From Lachnospiraceae bacterium (GTDB taxonomy: Bacteria; Bacillota; Clostridia; Lachnospirales; Lachnospiraceae), in NCBI GenBank assembly GCA_910574865.1, contig CAJTDN010000015.1, forward strand, positions 1 through 64,000: 64,000 nucleotides of DNA, written 5' to 3'. Under the pieces are notes generated by a model. That model was not told where the DNA came from. It saw nothing but the letters and a program-made list of their open reading frames with translations, and made no database searches. This document shows positions 45,316-54,645 of the stretch, in pieces. A program made the translations under genes and the position numbers. The first letter of the stretch is position 1; each line of letters opens with the position of its first letter.

Positions 45316-45374
45316 CATTTTGCAGAGGACATGCCGTCAAGTGGCATGTCACAAGAATGGAACGTGGAAATCCC

Positions 45375-45423
45375 AAGGAAAGTCTTAAAGCGAAAGCGTT
45401 TTTAGGACTTTCCTTATTTTTTT
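45375..45423 (+). terminator. terminator of rny
   Basis: AAGGAAAGTC (45375-45384) pairs with GACTTTCCTT (45406-45415), then ATTTTTTTT. Confidence 0.85.
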
Positions 45424-45486
45424 GCGAAAACTTGTGAGAATTATTTGTTTACCATGTTGGAAGTCGGGATGGGAAGGAGAAACGTG

Positions 45487-46026
45487 ATGAGTGAGAAAAT
45501 CAGGCGGGTTAATCGGGAGTTGAAGTACAAGGGGGTAATCGTCGATTTTTACCAAGACACGATGGAAATCGACGGAAGCCGTACGGCAGTGTGGGACTTT
45601 ATCAGGCACAAGGGTGCGGCGGCCGTGGTTCCGGTCATGGAGGACGGAAGGATTTTGATGGTCAGGCAGTATCGGAACGCGCTTGAGCGCCACACGTTGG
45701 AGATTCCGGCGGGGGCGTTGGATAAGGAGGACGAGCCGGGAATCGTTTGTGCCGGGCGCGAATTGGAAGAAGAAACCGGGTATCGTTGCGGGCAGTTGGA
45801 GTGGTTGGTCACGCTGCGCACGACGGTCGCGTTTTGTAACGAGCGTATTGAAGTGTACTTGGCGAAAAACCTGGTTCCTTCCAAACAGCATTTGGACGAG
45901 GACGAGTTCATTGACCTTCAGCCTTATACGATGGAAGAATTGAAGAAAAAAATATTGACCGGCGAGATTGAAGATGCCAAGACGGTTTCTGCATTGATGG
46001 CTTACGCGGTAAAATATAACGTCTGA
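45487..46026 (+). CDS. NUDIX hydrolase (ADP-ribose pyrophosphatase-like)
   Basis: 179 residues from ATG 45487 (GGGAAGGAGAAACG ahead). The Nudix box runs GALDKEDEPGIVCAGRELEEETGY, split here only for description: the key residues are the Gly at its start and REXXEE near the end. An N-terminal swapped strand (YKGVIVDFYQDTMEIDG) and QYRNALERHTLEIPAG fit the ADP-sugar group (NudF). It cleaves ADP-ribose-type substrates to AMP. spoIIM follows. Confidence 0.88.
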   Translation: MSEKIRRVNRELKYKGVIVDFYQDTMEIDGSRTAVWDFIRHKGAAAVVPVMEDGRILMVRQYRNALERHTLEIPAGALDKEDEPGIVCAGRELEEETGYRCGQLEWLVTLRTTVAFCNERIEVYLAKNLVPSKQHLDEDEFIDLQPYTMEELKKKILTGEIEDAKTVSALMAYAVKYNV

Positions 46027-46078
46027 AAAATTCGTACCCGGCATATAATGAAATACCGAAGTAATGGGGGGAATGTCC

Positions 46079-46618
46079 ATGAAGGTGTTTCAGTCAAGGA
46101 AGCAGATGTTTGCTTTTTTCATGCCGGGGTTTTTGTTTGGGATTCTTTACGTCAACCTGACCGCGCAGAACACGTTTACGAGTCCGGGAATTTTCAGCGA
46201 GTCGTTCCTGCGGCAGTATGAGGCGGCCGAGGTGGCGGCGGGGATATATTTGTTATACTTGATCCGTGTCCGGGTGTTTCCGTTTTTGATGTTGATTGGA
46301 TTGTCGTTCACCCGCGTGAGGAAGTTCTCGGCGGGCGCGTTCCTTGCGTGGACGGGCTTGTCATGCGGAATCATTTTGTCCATGGCGGTGATGGAGATGG
46401 GAATCAAGGGGATTTTCTTTTGCGTCGTCGGGGTGTTGCCGCAGTTTTTGCTTTACATACCTTCTTACGTCGTGGTGCTCTGGTATTGCTGGATTTACCC
46501 ACAGAACAAGTGGAACCGGGAAAAGACGGTGTTCGTGGTGGGCACGATGCTGGGCGGCATCCTCTTGGAAGCTTATGTGAATCCGACGCTGGTTAAGGGA
46601 ATGTTGGGCATGTTTTAG
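46079..46618 (+). CDS. spoIIM: stage II sporulation protein M-like membrane protein
   Basis: 179 residues from ATG 46079, six bases after GGGGGGA (ATGs at 46064 and 46073 are weaker). Five hydrophobic segments, starting with FAFFMPGFLFGILYVNL. The pattern fits SpoIIM, part of the SpoIIDMP machine that remodels peptidoglycan during engulfment. The overall match is by pattern, so some doubt remains. A GTGGCAGGC-gtgt-GCCTGCCAC hairpin follows at 46640-46661. Confidence 0.75.
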   Translation: MKVFQSRKQMFAFFMPGFLFGILYVNLTAQNTFTSPGIFSESFLRQYEAAEVAAGIYLLYLIRVRVFPFLMLIGLSFTRVRKFSAGAFLAWTGLSCGIILSMAVMEMGIKGIFFCVVGVLPQFLLYIPSYVVVLWYCWIYPQNKWNREKTVFVVGTMLGGILLEAYVNPTLVKGMLGMF

Positions 46619-46639
46619 ACTTGCGTCTCGTTACGCGAA

Positions 46640-46661
46640 GTGGCAGGCGTGTGCCTGCCAC
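46640..46661. terminator. hairpin after spoIIM
   Basis: A perfect 9-bp stem GTGGCAGGC/GCCTGCCAC with a 4-base loop and no T run; a weak terminator or processing site between convergent genes. Confidence 0.5.
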
Positions 46662-46745
46662 GACAAGATAAGTGGGACAGGTGGAATGCGCCCGTGCCGA
46701 TTGGTGGGGGAGGATGTATGTGGGACAAGCTTTTGCCGACGAGGC

Positions 46746-46780
46746 AGGATAAGATAGGATAAGACAGGATAAGGCAGGAA
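46746..46780 (+). repeat. 10-bp tandem repeat
   Basis: AGGATAAGAT, AGGATAAGAC, AGGATAAGGC, AGGAA: three full units and a partial in the gap between spoIIM and the flippase gene. The rest of 46662-46852 holds no gene I can support. Confidence 0.75.
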
Positions 46781-46852
46781 TCCATGCGTGTCGGCGGGTG
46801 AAGGGGAAAGTCCGCCCGTGCCAGGGCGGCAGGGGCGGATGATACGACGGGG

Positions 46853-48181
46853 TCAGCGGGACAACGAGCCGGACACGGTGCGCAGGATGGTGGTTCCGGC
46901 CAATAGGCTGATGAAGAGCTGGCTGGCCAGTAAACCCCAGAGGTAACCCTGGATGCCAAACCGGGGGATGGCAAGGAACACTCCGGCGATTCGGATTCCC
47001 AGCCCCAGCGTGTTGATGAGGAACGTCTGCGCGGTTTTTCCAAGCCCGTTGATGATGCTTAAAAAGGCACTGTTCGTATAGAGGAACGGACAAATCCATG
47101 CCAGCGTGACGATGAATTGTCCCGCCATTTTGCTGTCGAACAAGGTGAGTCCGATGAAGGGACCGAGGAGCAAAAAGACAAGGCAGCAAAACAGCCCGAG
47201 GATGAAGCAGGAACCGGCCACTTTTTTTATGATGGAAAGCATTTCCCGCCGGTTGTCGGCTGCTTGTATTTCCGCCACGGTCGGTAGCAGCATGACGGAA
47301 ACGGCGTTGGTGACGGCGGAGGGGAATAGGACGCAGGGTAATGCCATTCCGTTCAACACGCCGTAAACGCGGAGGGCCTCCGGGGGATTGCCATTGAAGC
47401 ATTGGAGCTTGCCGGGGATGGAAACGGCCTCGATACTTTGTAATAAGTTGATTAAGACCCGGTTGGCGGTCAATGGCAGTGAGAGGCGCAGAAGTTCGGC
47501 GGTTCGCGCGGGAAACGCGCGCAGGGCGCGAAATGGCGCGAAGGGCCGTTTTTTTCCGGGCAGGGCCTGGAGGGTGAAAAGGGCAGAGACGAATTCCCCG
47601 GCCACCAATCCGCAAACCGCGATATGTATGGAAACGGCTTCACCATTGCGGGTGATGACGTAATAGAGCAGGGCGACAGAGCAAATGCGGAAGGTTTGTT
47701 CCACGAGTTGCGCCAGGGCCGGGATTTTCGTCTGCTTTAACCCGTAATAGTATCCGCAAATACAGCTGTGGATGGCACAGCAAGGTAACGAGTAGGAGAG
47801 AATGGAAAGCAATGGGGCGCAACGTTCGTCCCCGAGTAGCACGGTTGCGATATAGGCCGTGTTTTTCTGTAGGAAAAGGGCGCACAGGCAGGCCAGCAGG
47901 AAGGAGATGACCAGCCCGCAGGATAAAATTCCCCGCGCCTCTTGTTCTTTCCCCAATGACATTTTGCGGGCCACGGTGCGGGAGATGGCAGTCTCGATAC
48001 CGGCCGTCGTCAATGAATAGCCAAGCGCGTAGACGGGGAAAATTAATTGATAGAGTCCCACCCCTTCCTCCCCGAACACGCGGCTAAGGAAAATGCGGTA
48101 GAAAAATCCCATGAACCGGCTTATGAAGCCGGCCGCGGTCAGCACGAGAGTGCCTATGATGATTGTATTTTTCTTTGACAC
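46853..48181 (-). CDS. SpoVB/polysaccharide-type lipid flippase (MOP superfamily)
   Basis: 442 residues from GTG 48181 with CGAGG nine bases ahead; the longer frame overlaps the iscS promoter on the other strand. About twelve to fourteen membrane helices. The N-terminal TAAGFISRFMGFFYRIFLSRVFGEEGVGLYQLIFPVY pattern (Arg-Phe-Gly-Phe-Tyr-Arg around residues 17-26) is typical of SpoVB/YtgP-like members. Likely flips a lipid-linked envelope precursor during sporulation or wall synthesis. It could equally be a polysaccharide exporter; sporulation use is inferred from homology and from spoIIM nearby. Confidence 0.82.
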   Translation of the reverse strand: MSKKNTIIIGTLVLTAAGFISRFMGFFYRIFLSRVFGEEGVGLYQLIFPVYALGYSLTTAGIETAISRTVARKMSLGKEQEARGILSCGLVISFLLACLCALFLQKNTAYIATVLLGDERCAPLLSILSYSLPCCAIHSCICGYYYGLKQTKIPALAQLVEQTFRICSVALLYYVITRNGEAVSIHIAVCGLVAGEFVSALFTLQALPGKKRPFAPFRALRAFPARTAELLRLSLPLTANRVLINLLQSIEAVSIPGKLQCFNGNPPEALRVYGVLNGMALPCVLFPSAVTNAVSVMLLPTVAEIQAADNRREMLSIIKKVAGSCFILGLFCCLVFLLLGPFIGLTLFDSKMAGQFIVTLAWICPFLYTNSAFLSIINGLGKTAQTFLINTLGLGIRIAGVFLAIPRFGIQGYLWGLLASQLFISLLAGTTILRTVSGSLSR

Positions 48182-48238
48182 GAAAAAAACCTCGACTAAT
48201 GAATGATAACCTTTTTTTATCATATTCATTTTGTGGAC

Positions 48239-48267
48239 TTGACAGAACACAAGAAAGGTAGTATTCT
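48239..48267 (+). promoter_or_regulatory. promoter of the iscS operon
   Basis: TTGACA, 17 bases, TATTCT. An imperfect dyad ATTCTACAGAAT overlaps the -10 and could be an Rrf2-type site. Confidence 0.7.
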
Positions 48268-48313
48268 ACAGAATAGAAAACCTAGTAAAACAATAGGAAA
48301 AGGGGGACATGAG

Positions 48314-49501
48314 ATGGACAGATTGATATATTTGGATAATGCGGCGACCACGAAGACGGCACCGGAGGTCGTGGAGGCGATGCTTCCATTCTTCACGGAA
48401 CGTTTTGGAAACCCGTCTGGCATTTACGGGTTTGGTGCCGCCAACAAGGACGTGATTTCGAGACAAAGGGAAACCATCGCGCGGGCTTTGAATGCCAAGC
48501 CCTTTGAAATATATTTTACGGCGGGAGGGTCGGAGTCGGACAACTGGGCGTTGAAGGCCGCCGCGGAGGCGTATGCCCCGAAGGGGAGGCACGTCATTAC
48601 CAGCAAGATTGAACACCACGCCATCCTGCACACGTGTGAATATTTGGAAAAGCAAGGATTTGAGGTGACTTACCTCGACGTGGATGAAAACGGAATTGTC
48701 CGTTTGGACGAGCTTGAGGCGGCCATCCGTTCGGACACGGTTTTGATTTCCATCATGTACGCCAACAATGAAATCGGGACGATTCAGCCGATTCGGGAAA
48801 TCGGCGAGATTGCGAATGCGCATGGCGTATTGTTCCATACGGATGCGGTGCAGGCGTTCGGGCATCTTCCCATCAACGTGGACGAGTGCCATATCGACAT
48901 GCTTAGCGCCAGCGGGCACAAGCTGAACGGCCCGAAGGGAATCGGGTTCCTTTATATCCGAAAAGGGGTCAAGGTTCGTTCTTTTGTACATGGTGGCGCG
49001 CAGGAGCGAAAACGCCGCGCGGGGACGGAGAACGTGCCGGGCATCGTCGGACTGGGGGCGGCGGTGGAGCGCGCGGTACGCACGATGGGGGAACGCGCCG
49101 CGCGGGAGGAAAAGCTTCGGAACTATTTGATTGGGCGCATCGAGAAAGAAATTCCCTATTGCCGCCTGAATGGAGACCGGGTGAAACGCCTGCCTAACAA
49201 CGTGAACTTCAGCTTTCGCTTCATCGAGGGCGAGTCGCTTTTGATTATGCTGGATGGAAAGGGTATTTGTGCCTCAAGCGGTTCCGCCTGCACTTCGGGG
49301 TCGCTCGACCCGTCGCACGTACTGTTGGCAATCGGATTGCCGCACGAGACTGCCCATGGGTCACTGCGCATGACGTTGAGCGAAGAGGTGACGGAGGAAG
49401 AACTGGATTATGTCGTGGATAACTTGAAAGAAATCGTGGTCCGCCTGCGGCGGATGTCGCCGTTGTATGAGGATTTCGTGAAACGTGGCGGAGTGGAGTG
49501 A
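48314..49501 (+). CDS. iscS: cysteine desulfurase (NifS/IscS type)
   Basis: 395 residues from ATG 48314 (AAGGGGGAC ahead). The PLP lysine is Lys203 in SASGHKLNGPKG and the persulfide cysteine is Cys326 in SSGSACTSGSLDPSH. It strips sulfur from cysteine and passes it to IscU and MnmA, whose genes follow directly. The N-terminal IYLDNAATTKTAPEV is the class V aminotransferase start. Group I desulfurase by its loop. Confidence 0.93.
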   Translation: MDRLIYLDNAATTKTAPEVVEAMLPFFTERFGNPSGIYGFGAANKDVISRQRETIARALNAKPFEIYFTAGGSESDNWALKAAAEAYAPKGRHVITSKIEHHAILHTCEYLEKQGFEVTYLDVDENGIVRLDELEAAIRSDTVLISIMYANNEIGTIQPIREIGEIANAHGVLFHTDAVQAFGHLPINVDECHIDMLSASGHKLNGPKGIGFLYIRKGVKVRSFVHGGAQERKRRAGTENVPGIVGLGAAVERAVRTMGERAAREEKLRNYLIGRIEKEIPYCRLNGDRVKRLPNNVNFSFRFIEGESLLIMLDGKGICASSGSACTSGSLDPSHVLLAIGLPHETAHGSLRMTLSEEVTEEELDYVVDNLKEIVVRLRRMSPLYEDFVKRGGVE

Positions 49502-49569
49502 AACATAGATGCCAGGATGCGTGAAACGTGCGACGTGAAATGAAAATAACTGAAAGAGAGGTACGATAG

Positions 49570-50013
49570 ATGTATTCGGAAAAAGTGATGGATCATTTTC
49601 AGAATCCGAGGAACGTGGGAGAGATTGAGAACGCCAGCGGCACGGGAACCGTCGGCAACGCGAAGTGCGGGGACATCATGCGCATTTACCTGGATATTGA
49701 CGAGAACCAGGTCATCCGCGACGTGAAGTTCAAGACGTTTGGTTGCGGCGCCGCCGTGGCCACGAGCAGCATGGCCACGGAGCTGGTAAAGGGGAAGAGC
49801 GTGCAGGAAGCGATGCAGGTGACGAACAAGGCCGTGATGGAGGCGTTGGACGGTTTGCCGCCGGTGAAAGTGCATTGCTCGTTGCTTGCGGAGGAGGCGA
49901 TACACGCCGCCCTCTGGGATTATGCGGAAAAGAACGGAATTCACATCGAAGGACTTCAGAAGCCGAAGTCGGACATTCATGAAGGCGAGGAAGAGGACGA
50001 GGAGGAGTATTGA
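49570..50013 (+). CDS. iscU: Fe-S cluster assembly scaffold IscU/NifU
   Basis: 147 residues. The three cluster ligands Cys33 (AKCGD), Cys59 (FGCGA) and Cys103 (VHCSLL) and the Asp35 that tunes release are present. It builds [2Fe-2S] clusters with IscS. The C-terminal ~25 residues are an acidic extension (GEEEDEEEY). Its stop overlaps the mnmA start, so both are made together. GAGAGGTACG precedes the ATG. Confidence 0.95.
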   Translation: MYSEKVMDHFQNPRNVGEIENASGTGTVGNAKCGDIMRIYLDIDENQVIRDVKFKTFGCGAAVATSSMATELVKGKSVQEAMQVTNKAVMEALDGLPPVKVHCSLLAEEAIHAALWDYAEKNGIHIEGLQKPKSDIHEGEEEDEEEY

Positions 50014-51083
50014 TGAGCCGGGTGGTGGTGGGAATGTCGGGCGGCGTCGATTCTTCGGTGGCGGCGTACCTATTAAAAGAACAAGGTTATGACGTAATCG
50101 GGGTGACCATGCAGGTTTGGCCGGAAGAGGGGTGCGGGGCGCAATCGGAAGAAGAGGGGTGTTGCGGGCTGGACGCGGTAGAAGATGCCCGCAGGGTGGC
50201 CTCCGAGATTGGCATTCCCCACTACGTGATGAATTTCCGGCGGGAGTTCCAGGAGCATGTCATCAATTATTTTATGGAAGAATATTTACAAGGGCGCACG
50301 CCGAACCCGTGCATTGCCTGCAACCGCCATGTGAAATGGGAGGCGTTGCTTACGCGTGGCCGGGCGATGGGGGCGGACTTTTTGGCGACGGGACATTACG
50401 CGCGGATAGACAGGTTGGAAAATGGACGGTATGCGCTGAAGCGTGCCGCGGTGCGGGGAAAGGACCAGACGTATGCTTTGTATAATCTGACGCAGGATCA
50501 GCTTTCTCACACGATGATGCCGGTCGGGGCGTATTCGAAGGAGGAAATCCGTACGATTGCGGAAAAAATCGGACTGCGGGTGGCGAACAAGCCGGACAGC
50601 CAGGACATCTGTTTCGTGCCGGACGGGGATTACGCGGGATATATCGAGAGAAACGCGGGCAGGGAGATTCCAGAAGGGAATTTCGTGACGGTGGACGGAA
50701 CGGTTCTTGGTCGGCACAAAGGCATCACGCACTACACGGTCGGACAACGAAAAGGCCTGGGACTGGCGTTGGGGCATCCGGTGTTCGTGTTGGAGATTCG
50801 TCCCGGGGCGAACGAGGTGGTTGTCGGGACGCATGAGGAGTTATTGGTCGATACGCTGCGGGCGAATCGGTTGAATTTCATGGCGGTGGAGGACGTCGCG
50901 GGGCCGCTCCGGGTATTTGCCAAGATTCGCTATAACCATAAGGGCGCCTGGTGCACGGTGGAGAGAACCGGGGCGGACGAGGTGTGCTGCACGTTCGACG
51001 AGCCGCAGCGGGCGGTGACGCCGGGGCAGGCGGTCGTGTTTTATGACGGGGATCACGTTGCCGGCGGGGGGACGATTTTGTGA
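50013..51083 (+). CDS. mnmA: tRNA-specific 2-thiouridylase MnmA
   Basis: 356 residues. ATG 50013 overlaps the iscU stop. The PP-loop GMSGGVDSS adenylates U34; NPCIACNRHVKW and SQDICFVPDG carry the two catalytic cysteines. It adds sulfur to the wobble uridine of tRNA-Glu/Gln/Lys, sulfur coming from IscS. Operon position confirms that link. A typical Firmicutes isc-mnmA set. Confidence 0.96.
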   Translation: MSRVVVGMSGGVDSSVAAYLLKEQGYDVIGVTMQVWPEEGCGAQSEEEGCCGLDAVEDARRVASEIGIPHYVMNFRREFQEHVINYFMEEYLQGRTPNPCIACNRHVKWEALLTRGRAMGADFLATGHYARIDRLENGRYALKRAAVRGKDQTYALYNLTQDQLSHTMMPVGAYSKEEIRTIAEKIGLRVANKPDSQDICFVPDGDYAGYIERNAGREIPEGNFVTVDGTVLGRHKGITHYTVGQRKGLGLALGHPVFVLEIRPGANEVVVGTHEELLVDTLRANRLNFMAVEDVAGPLRVFAKIRYNHKGAWCTVERTGADEVCCTFDEPQRAVTPGQAVVFYDGDHVAGGGTIL

Positions 51084-51115
51084 AGAAGGCCGCGTTGCCG
51101 GGGGGGGGATTTGTG

Positions 51116-51976
51116 ATGGAGAAGATGTTTTTTCGGAAAGGGGCCGGGGCGCATGCGGGAATACGCTGTGACGCACACGTGCACACGGCGTTTTCCACGG
51201 ATAGCGACGCTTCGGTAAAGGACATGTTGGAAGCGGCGCTTAAAAAAGGAATGGATGCGGTTTGCATTACCGACCATCTGGATTTGGACTTTCCATATTA
51301 CGAGGATTTGGGGGATGGCGCCTTTACATTCGACGTGGAAGAATACGTTCGGACGTTGGATGGCCTGCGGAAGGAATATGCGGGCAGACTTGCGGTGCGG
51401 ACGGGAATCGAGTTCGGCCTGCAGCCGCATCTTGCGGAAACGTATCGTGGGCTGTTGAAAGAACACCCGTTTGACTTCGTGATTGGATCCGTGCATCTTG
51501 TGAAGGGAAGGGATCCTTATTATCGGGAGGCGTTTGGGAAAACCGGCGACAAGGAATTGTATCGCGCGGCATTTGAGGAGACGCTTGAAAACGTGAAGGC
51601 GACGGACGCGTTTGACGTTCTGGGGCATGTGGATTATGTGGTGCGTTATGGAAAAGGGCAGGCGAGGGAATATTCGTATTTGGAGTATGCGGATATTTTG
51701 GATGAAATCCTGCGGACGGTCGTTGGAAAGGGCAAGGGAATTGAGATAAACACGGCCGGGATTCGGTACGGTTTGCAATTTTTCAACCCCCATCCGGACA
51801 TTTTGCGGCGTTTTCGGGAACTGGGCGGCGAGATTGTCACGGTGGGGTCGGACGCGCATAAGCCGGAGGACGTCGCGGGGGAATTCGGGCGCGCGGCCGG
51901 GGTTTTGTCAGGTTGCGGGTTTCGGTATTATGCGGAATTTGAAGCCGGGAAACCGATTTTTAAAAAGCTTGGATAA
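51116..51976 (+). CDS. PHP-domain histidinol-phosphatase-like protein
   Basis: 286 residues from ATG 51116, seven bases after a GGGGGGA run (GTG 51080 is in frame but overlaps mnmA). PHP metal ligands are seen in CDAHVHTAFSTDSDA, ITDHLDLDF, IGSVHLVKG, LGHVDYVVRYG and VGSDAHKPEDV. It matches the HisK/HisJ histidinol-phosphatase group, the last phosphatase of histidine synthesis, though some members have other substrates. No other his gene is near. Probably co-transcribed with mnmA. Confidence 0.82.
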   Translation: MEKMFFRKGAGAHAGIRCDAHVHTAFSTDSDASVKDMLEAALKKGMDAVCITDHLDLDFPYYEDLGDGAFTFDVEEYVRTLDGLRKEYAGRLAVRTGIEFGLQPHLAETYRGLLKEHPFDFVIGSVHLVKGRDPYYREAFGKTGDKELYRAAFEETLENVKATDAFDVLGHVDYVVRYGKGQAREYSYLEYADILDEILRTVVGKGKGIEINTAGIRYGLQFFNPHPDILRRFRELGGEIVTVGSDAHKPEDVAGEFGRAAGVLSGCGFRYYAEFEAGKPIFKKLG

Positions 51977-51992
51977 AAAATGTATTTAGGGC

Positions 51993-52021
51993 TTGAATTT
52001 TTGTTTTGATTTTAGTACAAT
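51993..52021 (+). promoter_or_regulatory. promoter of gap
   Basis: TTGAAT, 17 bases, TACAAT; about 105 bases before the start, with TTAGGAGGAA as ribosome site. Confidence 0.7.
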
Positions 52022-52126
52022 AGTTCCTAGTTGATGAAAGTTTAACAAGCGAGGACGAGCTTGGGCATTCATCCGACATGGACTGGTTACAGTTCCACGA
52101 AATTAAAACTTTAGGAGGAATTAATC

Positions 52127-53146
52127 ATGGCAGTAAAAGTAGCGATTAATGGATTTGGACGTATTGGACGTCTTGCATTCAGACAGATGTTTGGCGCGGA
52201 AGGGTATGAGATTGTTGCAATCAACGACTTGACGTCCCCGAAGATGCTGGCCCATTTGCTGAAGTATGATTCAACGCAGGGAAGATACGCGCTGGCGGAC
52301 AAGGTAAGTGCGGGCGAGAATTCCATCACCGTTGACGGAAAGGAAATCACCATCTATGCAGAGGCGAAGGCCGAGAACCTTCCGTGGGGAGAACTTGGCG
52401 TGGACGTGGTTTTGGAGTGTACGGGATTCTATACTTCCAAGGCAAAGGCGCAGGCTCATATTGACGCGGGTGCGAAGCACGTCATCATTTCCGCTCCGGC
52501 AGGAAACGATCTTCCGACTATCGTTTACAATGTAAACCACGAGCAGTTGACGAAGGATGACAAGATTATTTCTGCCGCGTCTTGTACGACGAACTGCCTG
52601 GCACCGATGGCGAAAGCGCTCAATGACCTGGCACCGGTTAAATCCGGTATCATGTGCACGATTCACGCTTACACGGGCGACCAGATGACCCTGGACGGAC
52701 CGCAGAGGAAGGGTGATTTGAGAAGGTCCCGCGCGGCGGCGGTGAACATCGTTCCGAACAGCACCGGTGCCGCGAAGGCAATCGGTCTGGTTATCCCGGA
52801 ACTGAACGGCAAATTGATTGGCGCGGCTCAGCGTGTCCCGACCCCGACGGGTTCCACGACGATTTTGACGGCGGTAGTAGAAGGGACGGTTACCGTTGAT
52901 GAGATTAATGCGGCCATGAAGGCGGCATCCAATGAGTCTTTCGGTTACAACGTGGATGAAATCGTCTCCAGCGACATCGTTGGCATGAGATTTGGTTCTC
53001 TGTTTGATTCTACCCAGACGATGGCCATGCCGCTTGACAACGGAACCACGGAGGTTCAGGTCGTTTCCTGGTATGACAATGAGAATTCTTACACGAGCCA
53101 GATGGTAAGGACAATCAAACATTTCGGAACGTTGCTGGGAGCTTAA
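52127..53146 (+). CDS. gap: glyceraldehyde-3-phosphate dehydrogenase
   Basis: 339 residues. NAD-binding [13 protein letters not shown] at the start and active-site Cys153 in [13 protein letters not shown]. It oxidises glyceraldehyde 3-phosphate to 1,3-bisphosphoglycerate. It opens the glycolytic cluster gap-pgk-tpiA-gpmI, with no CggR regulator ahead. The strong promoter and ribosome site fit a highly expressed gene; a terminator separates it from pgk, so gap is likely transcribed in excess. Confidence 0.97.
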   Translation: MAVKVAINGFGRIGRLAFRQMFGAEGYEIVAINDLTSPKMLAHLLKYDSTQGRYALADKVSAGENSITVDGKEITIYAEAKAENLPWGELGVDVVLECTGFYTSKAKAQAHIDAGAKHVIISAPAGNDLPTIVYNVNHEQLTKDDKIISAASCTTNCLAPMAKALNDLAPVKSGIMCTIHAYTGDQMTLDGPQRKGDLRRSRAAAVNIVPNSTGAAKAIGLVIPELNGKLIGAAQRVPTPTGSTTILTAVVEGTVTVDEINAAMKAASNESFGYNVDEIVSSDIVGMRFGSLFDSTQTMAMPLDNGTTEVQVVSWYDNENSYTSQMVRTIKHFGTLLGA

Positions 53147-53225
53147 GTTGCGCAAGGCGTCGCGAGGCGGTTTCGGCCAACTCGTGGCGAAGGCCTTAAG
53201 TTTGTTCAGGAATAGACTCATAAAA

Positions 53226-53258
53226 GGGTCCGGTCTTGATTGGACCGGATTCTTTTTC
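53226..53258 (+). terminator. terminator between gap and pgk
   Basis: TCCGGTC, 7-base loop, GACCGGA, then TTCTTTTTC. A weaker nested dyad (AAGGC..CGAG/CTCG..GCCTT) lies at 53168-53208. Confidence 0.75.
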
Positions 53259-53288
53259 AATTTCGATGAATGATAGGGAGATAAAACG

Positions 53289-54482
53289 ATGCTTAACAAA
53301 AAATCAGTAGACGATATCAACGTAAAGGGACAGAAGGTATTGGTAAGGTGTGATTTCAACGTGCCGTTGATTGATGGCAAGATTACCGATGAGAACCGTC
53401 TGGTGGCCGCCTTGCCGACAATCAAGAAGCTGGTGGCGGACGGGGGAAAAATCATCCTTTGCTCGCACCTTGGCAAACCGAAGGGAGTCGCGAAACCAGA
53501 GTTGTCATTGGCGCCGGTGGCCGCGAGACTGTCGGAACTGCTTGGGCAGGAAGTGAAATTCGCGGCGGATCCGGAAGTGGTCGGCCCGAACGCGAAGGCG
53601 GCCGTGGAAGCCATGAAGGACGGGGAAATCGTGCTTCTTGAGAATACCCGTTATAGGGCGGAAGAAACGAAGAACGGGGAAGCACTTAGCAAGGAACTGG
53701 CTTCTTTGTGCGACGTGTTCGTAAATGACGCGTTCGGTACCGCCCATCGGGCACATTGCTCCAACGTTGGCGTTACACAGTATGTTGACACGGCGGTGGT
53801 AGGCTATTTGATGCAGAAGGAAATTGATTTCCTTGGAAACGCGGTGAACAATCCGGAGCGTCCGTTCGTGGCCATCCTTGGCGGGGCGAAGGTGTCGAGC
53901 AAAATTTCCGTAATCGAGAATCTACTTGAAAAGGTGGATACCCTGATTATTGGCGGCGGCATGGCTTATACGTTTGCCAAGGCCCAGGGCGGTACGGTAG
54001 GCGAGTCCCTTTTGGAAGCGGATTACTGCGAGTATGCGCTGAACATGATTCAGAAGGCGAAGGACAAGGGCGTGAAGTTGCTTCTTCCGGTTGACAATGT
54101 TATCGCGGATGAATTTTCCAATGATGCTAACACAAAGATTGTATCTTGCGGGGAGATTCCGGATGGCTGGCAGGGACTTGACATAGGGCCGGAGACGGCA
54201 AAAATGTACGCGGATGCCGTAAAGGAAGCGAAGACCGTGGTATGGAACGGGCCGATGGGATGTTTCGAGATGCCGAACTTCGCGGCGGGTACGGAAGCGG
54301 TTGCCAAGGCCCTGGCGGACACGGACGCGGTGACCATCATTGGCGGCGGGGATTCCGCGGCGGCCGTCAACCAGCTTGGTTATGGCGACAAGATGACGCA
54401 CATTTCCACGGGCGGCGGCGCGTCCCTAGAATTTTTGGAAGGAAAAGAACTGCCGGGCGTTGCAGCAGCGAATGATAAGTAA
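53289..54482 (+). CDS. pgk: phosphoglycerate kinase
   Basis: 397 residues. [12 protein letters not shown] at the N-terminus, SHLGKPKG, and the C-terminal GGGDSAAAV nucleotide loop. It makes ATP from 1,3-bisphosphoglycerate. ATG 53289 follows ATAGGGAG. Its stop lies inside a perfect 13-bp tandem duplication (54477-54489 and 54490-54502), which repeats the stop codon. Next in the glycolytic cluster. Confidence 0.97.
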   Translation: MLNKKSVDDINVKGQKVLVRCDFNVPLIDGKITDENRLVAALPTIKKLVADGGKIILCSHLGKPKGVAKPELSLAPVAARLSELLGQEVKFAADPEVVGPNAKAAVEAMKDGEIVLLENTRYRAEETKNGEALSKELASLCDVFVNDAFGTAHRAHCSNVGVTQYVDTAVVGYLMQKEIDFLGNAVNNPERPFVAILGGAKVSSKISVIENLLEKVDTLIIGGGMAYTFAKAQGGTVGESLLEADYCEYALNMIQKAKDKGVKLLLPVDNVIADEFSNDANTKIVSCGEIPDGWQGLDIGPETAKMYADAVKEAKTVVWNGPMGCFEMPNFAAGTEAVAKALADTDAVTIIGGGDSAAAVNQLGYGDKMTHISTGGGASLEFLEGKELPGVAAANDK

Positions 54483-54610
54483 AAAGCTTAAGTAAAAAGC
54501 TTGGCGAGAGCGGCACTTACGTGCCGCTCGAGCCTAGCGTTTACTTAGTTCGGCGCACTTGACGAGGCCGAGCGGGGCGAAGGGCGAGGCTAGTAAGGCC
54601 GAACACGCTA
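54477..54610 (+). other. structured gap between pgk and tpiA
   Basis: A 13-bp tandem duplication (AAGTAAAAAGCTT twice) covers the pgk stop. Arm 1: TAAGTAAA/TTTACTTA (54489-54547) around GCTTGGC/GCCTAGC and a perfect GAGCGGCAC-ttac-GTGCCGCTC. Arm 2: GTTCGGC/GCCGAAC (54548-54604). TAGCGT (54535-54540) can instead pair with ACGCTA (54605-54610), which excludes part of arm 1. Confidence 0.5.
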
Positions 54611-54645
54611 ACCTTAGGGAAAAATTATAAAAGGAGAAAACAAAC

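Noticed and set aside
46746-46780. CRISPR array
   Set aside because: Repeats are 10 bases without spacers and no cas genes are near. No CRISPR was seen anywhere in the window.
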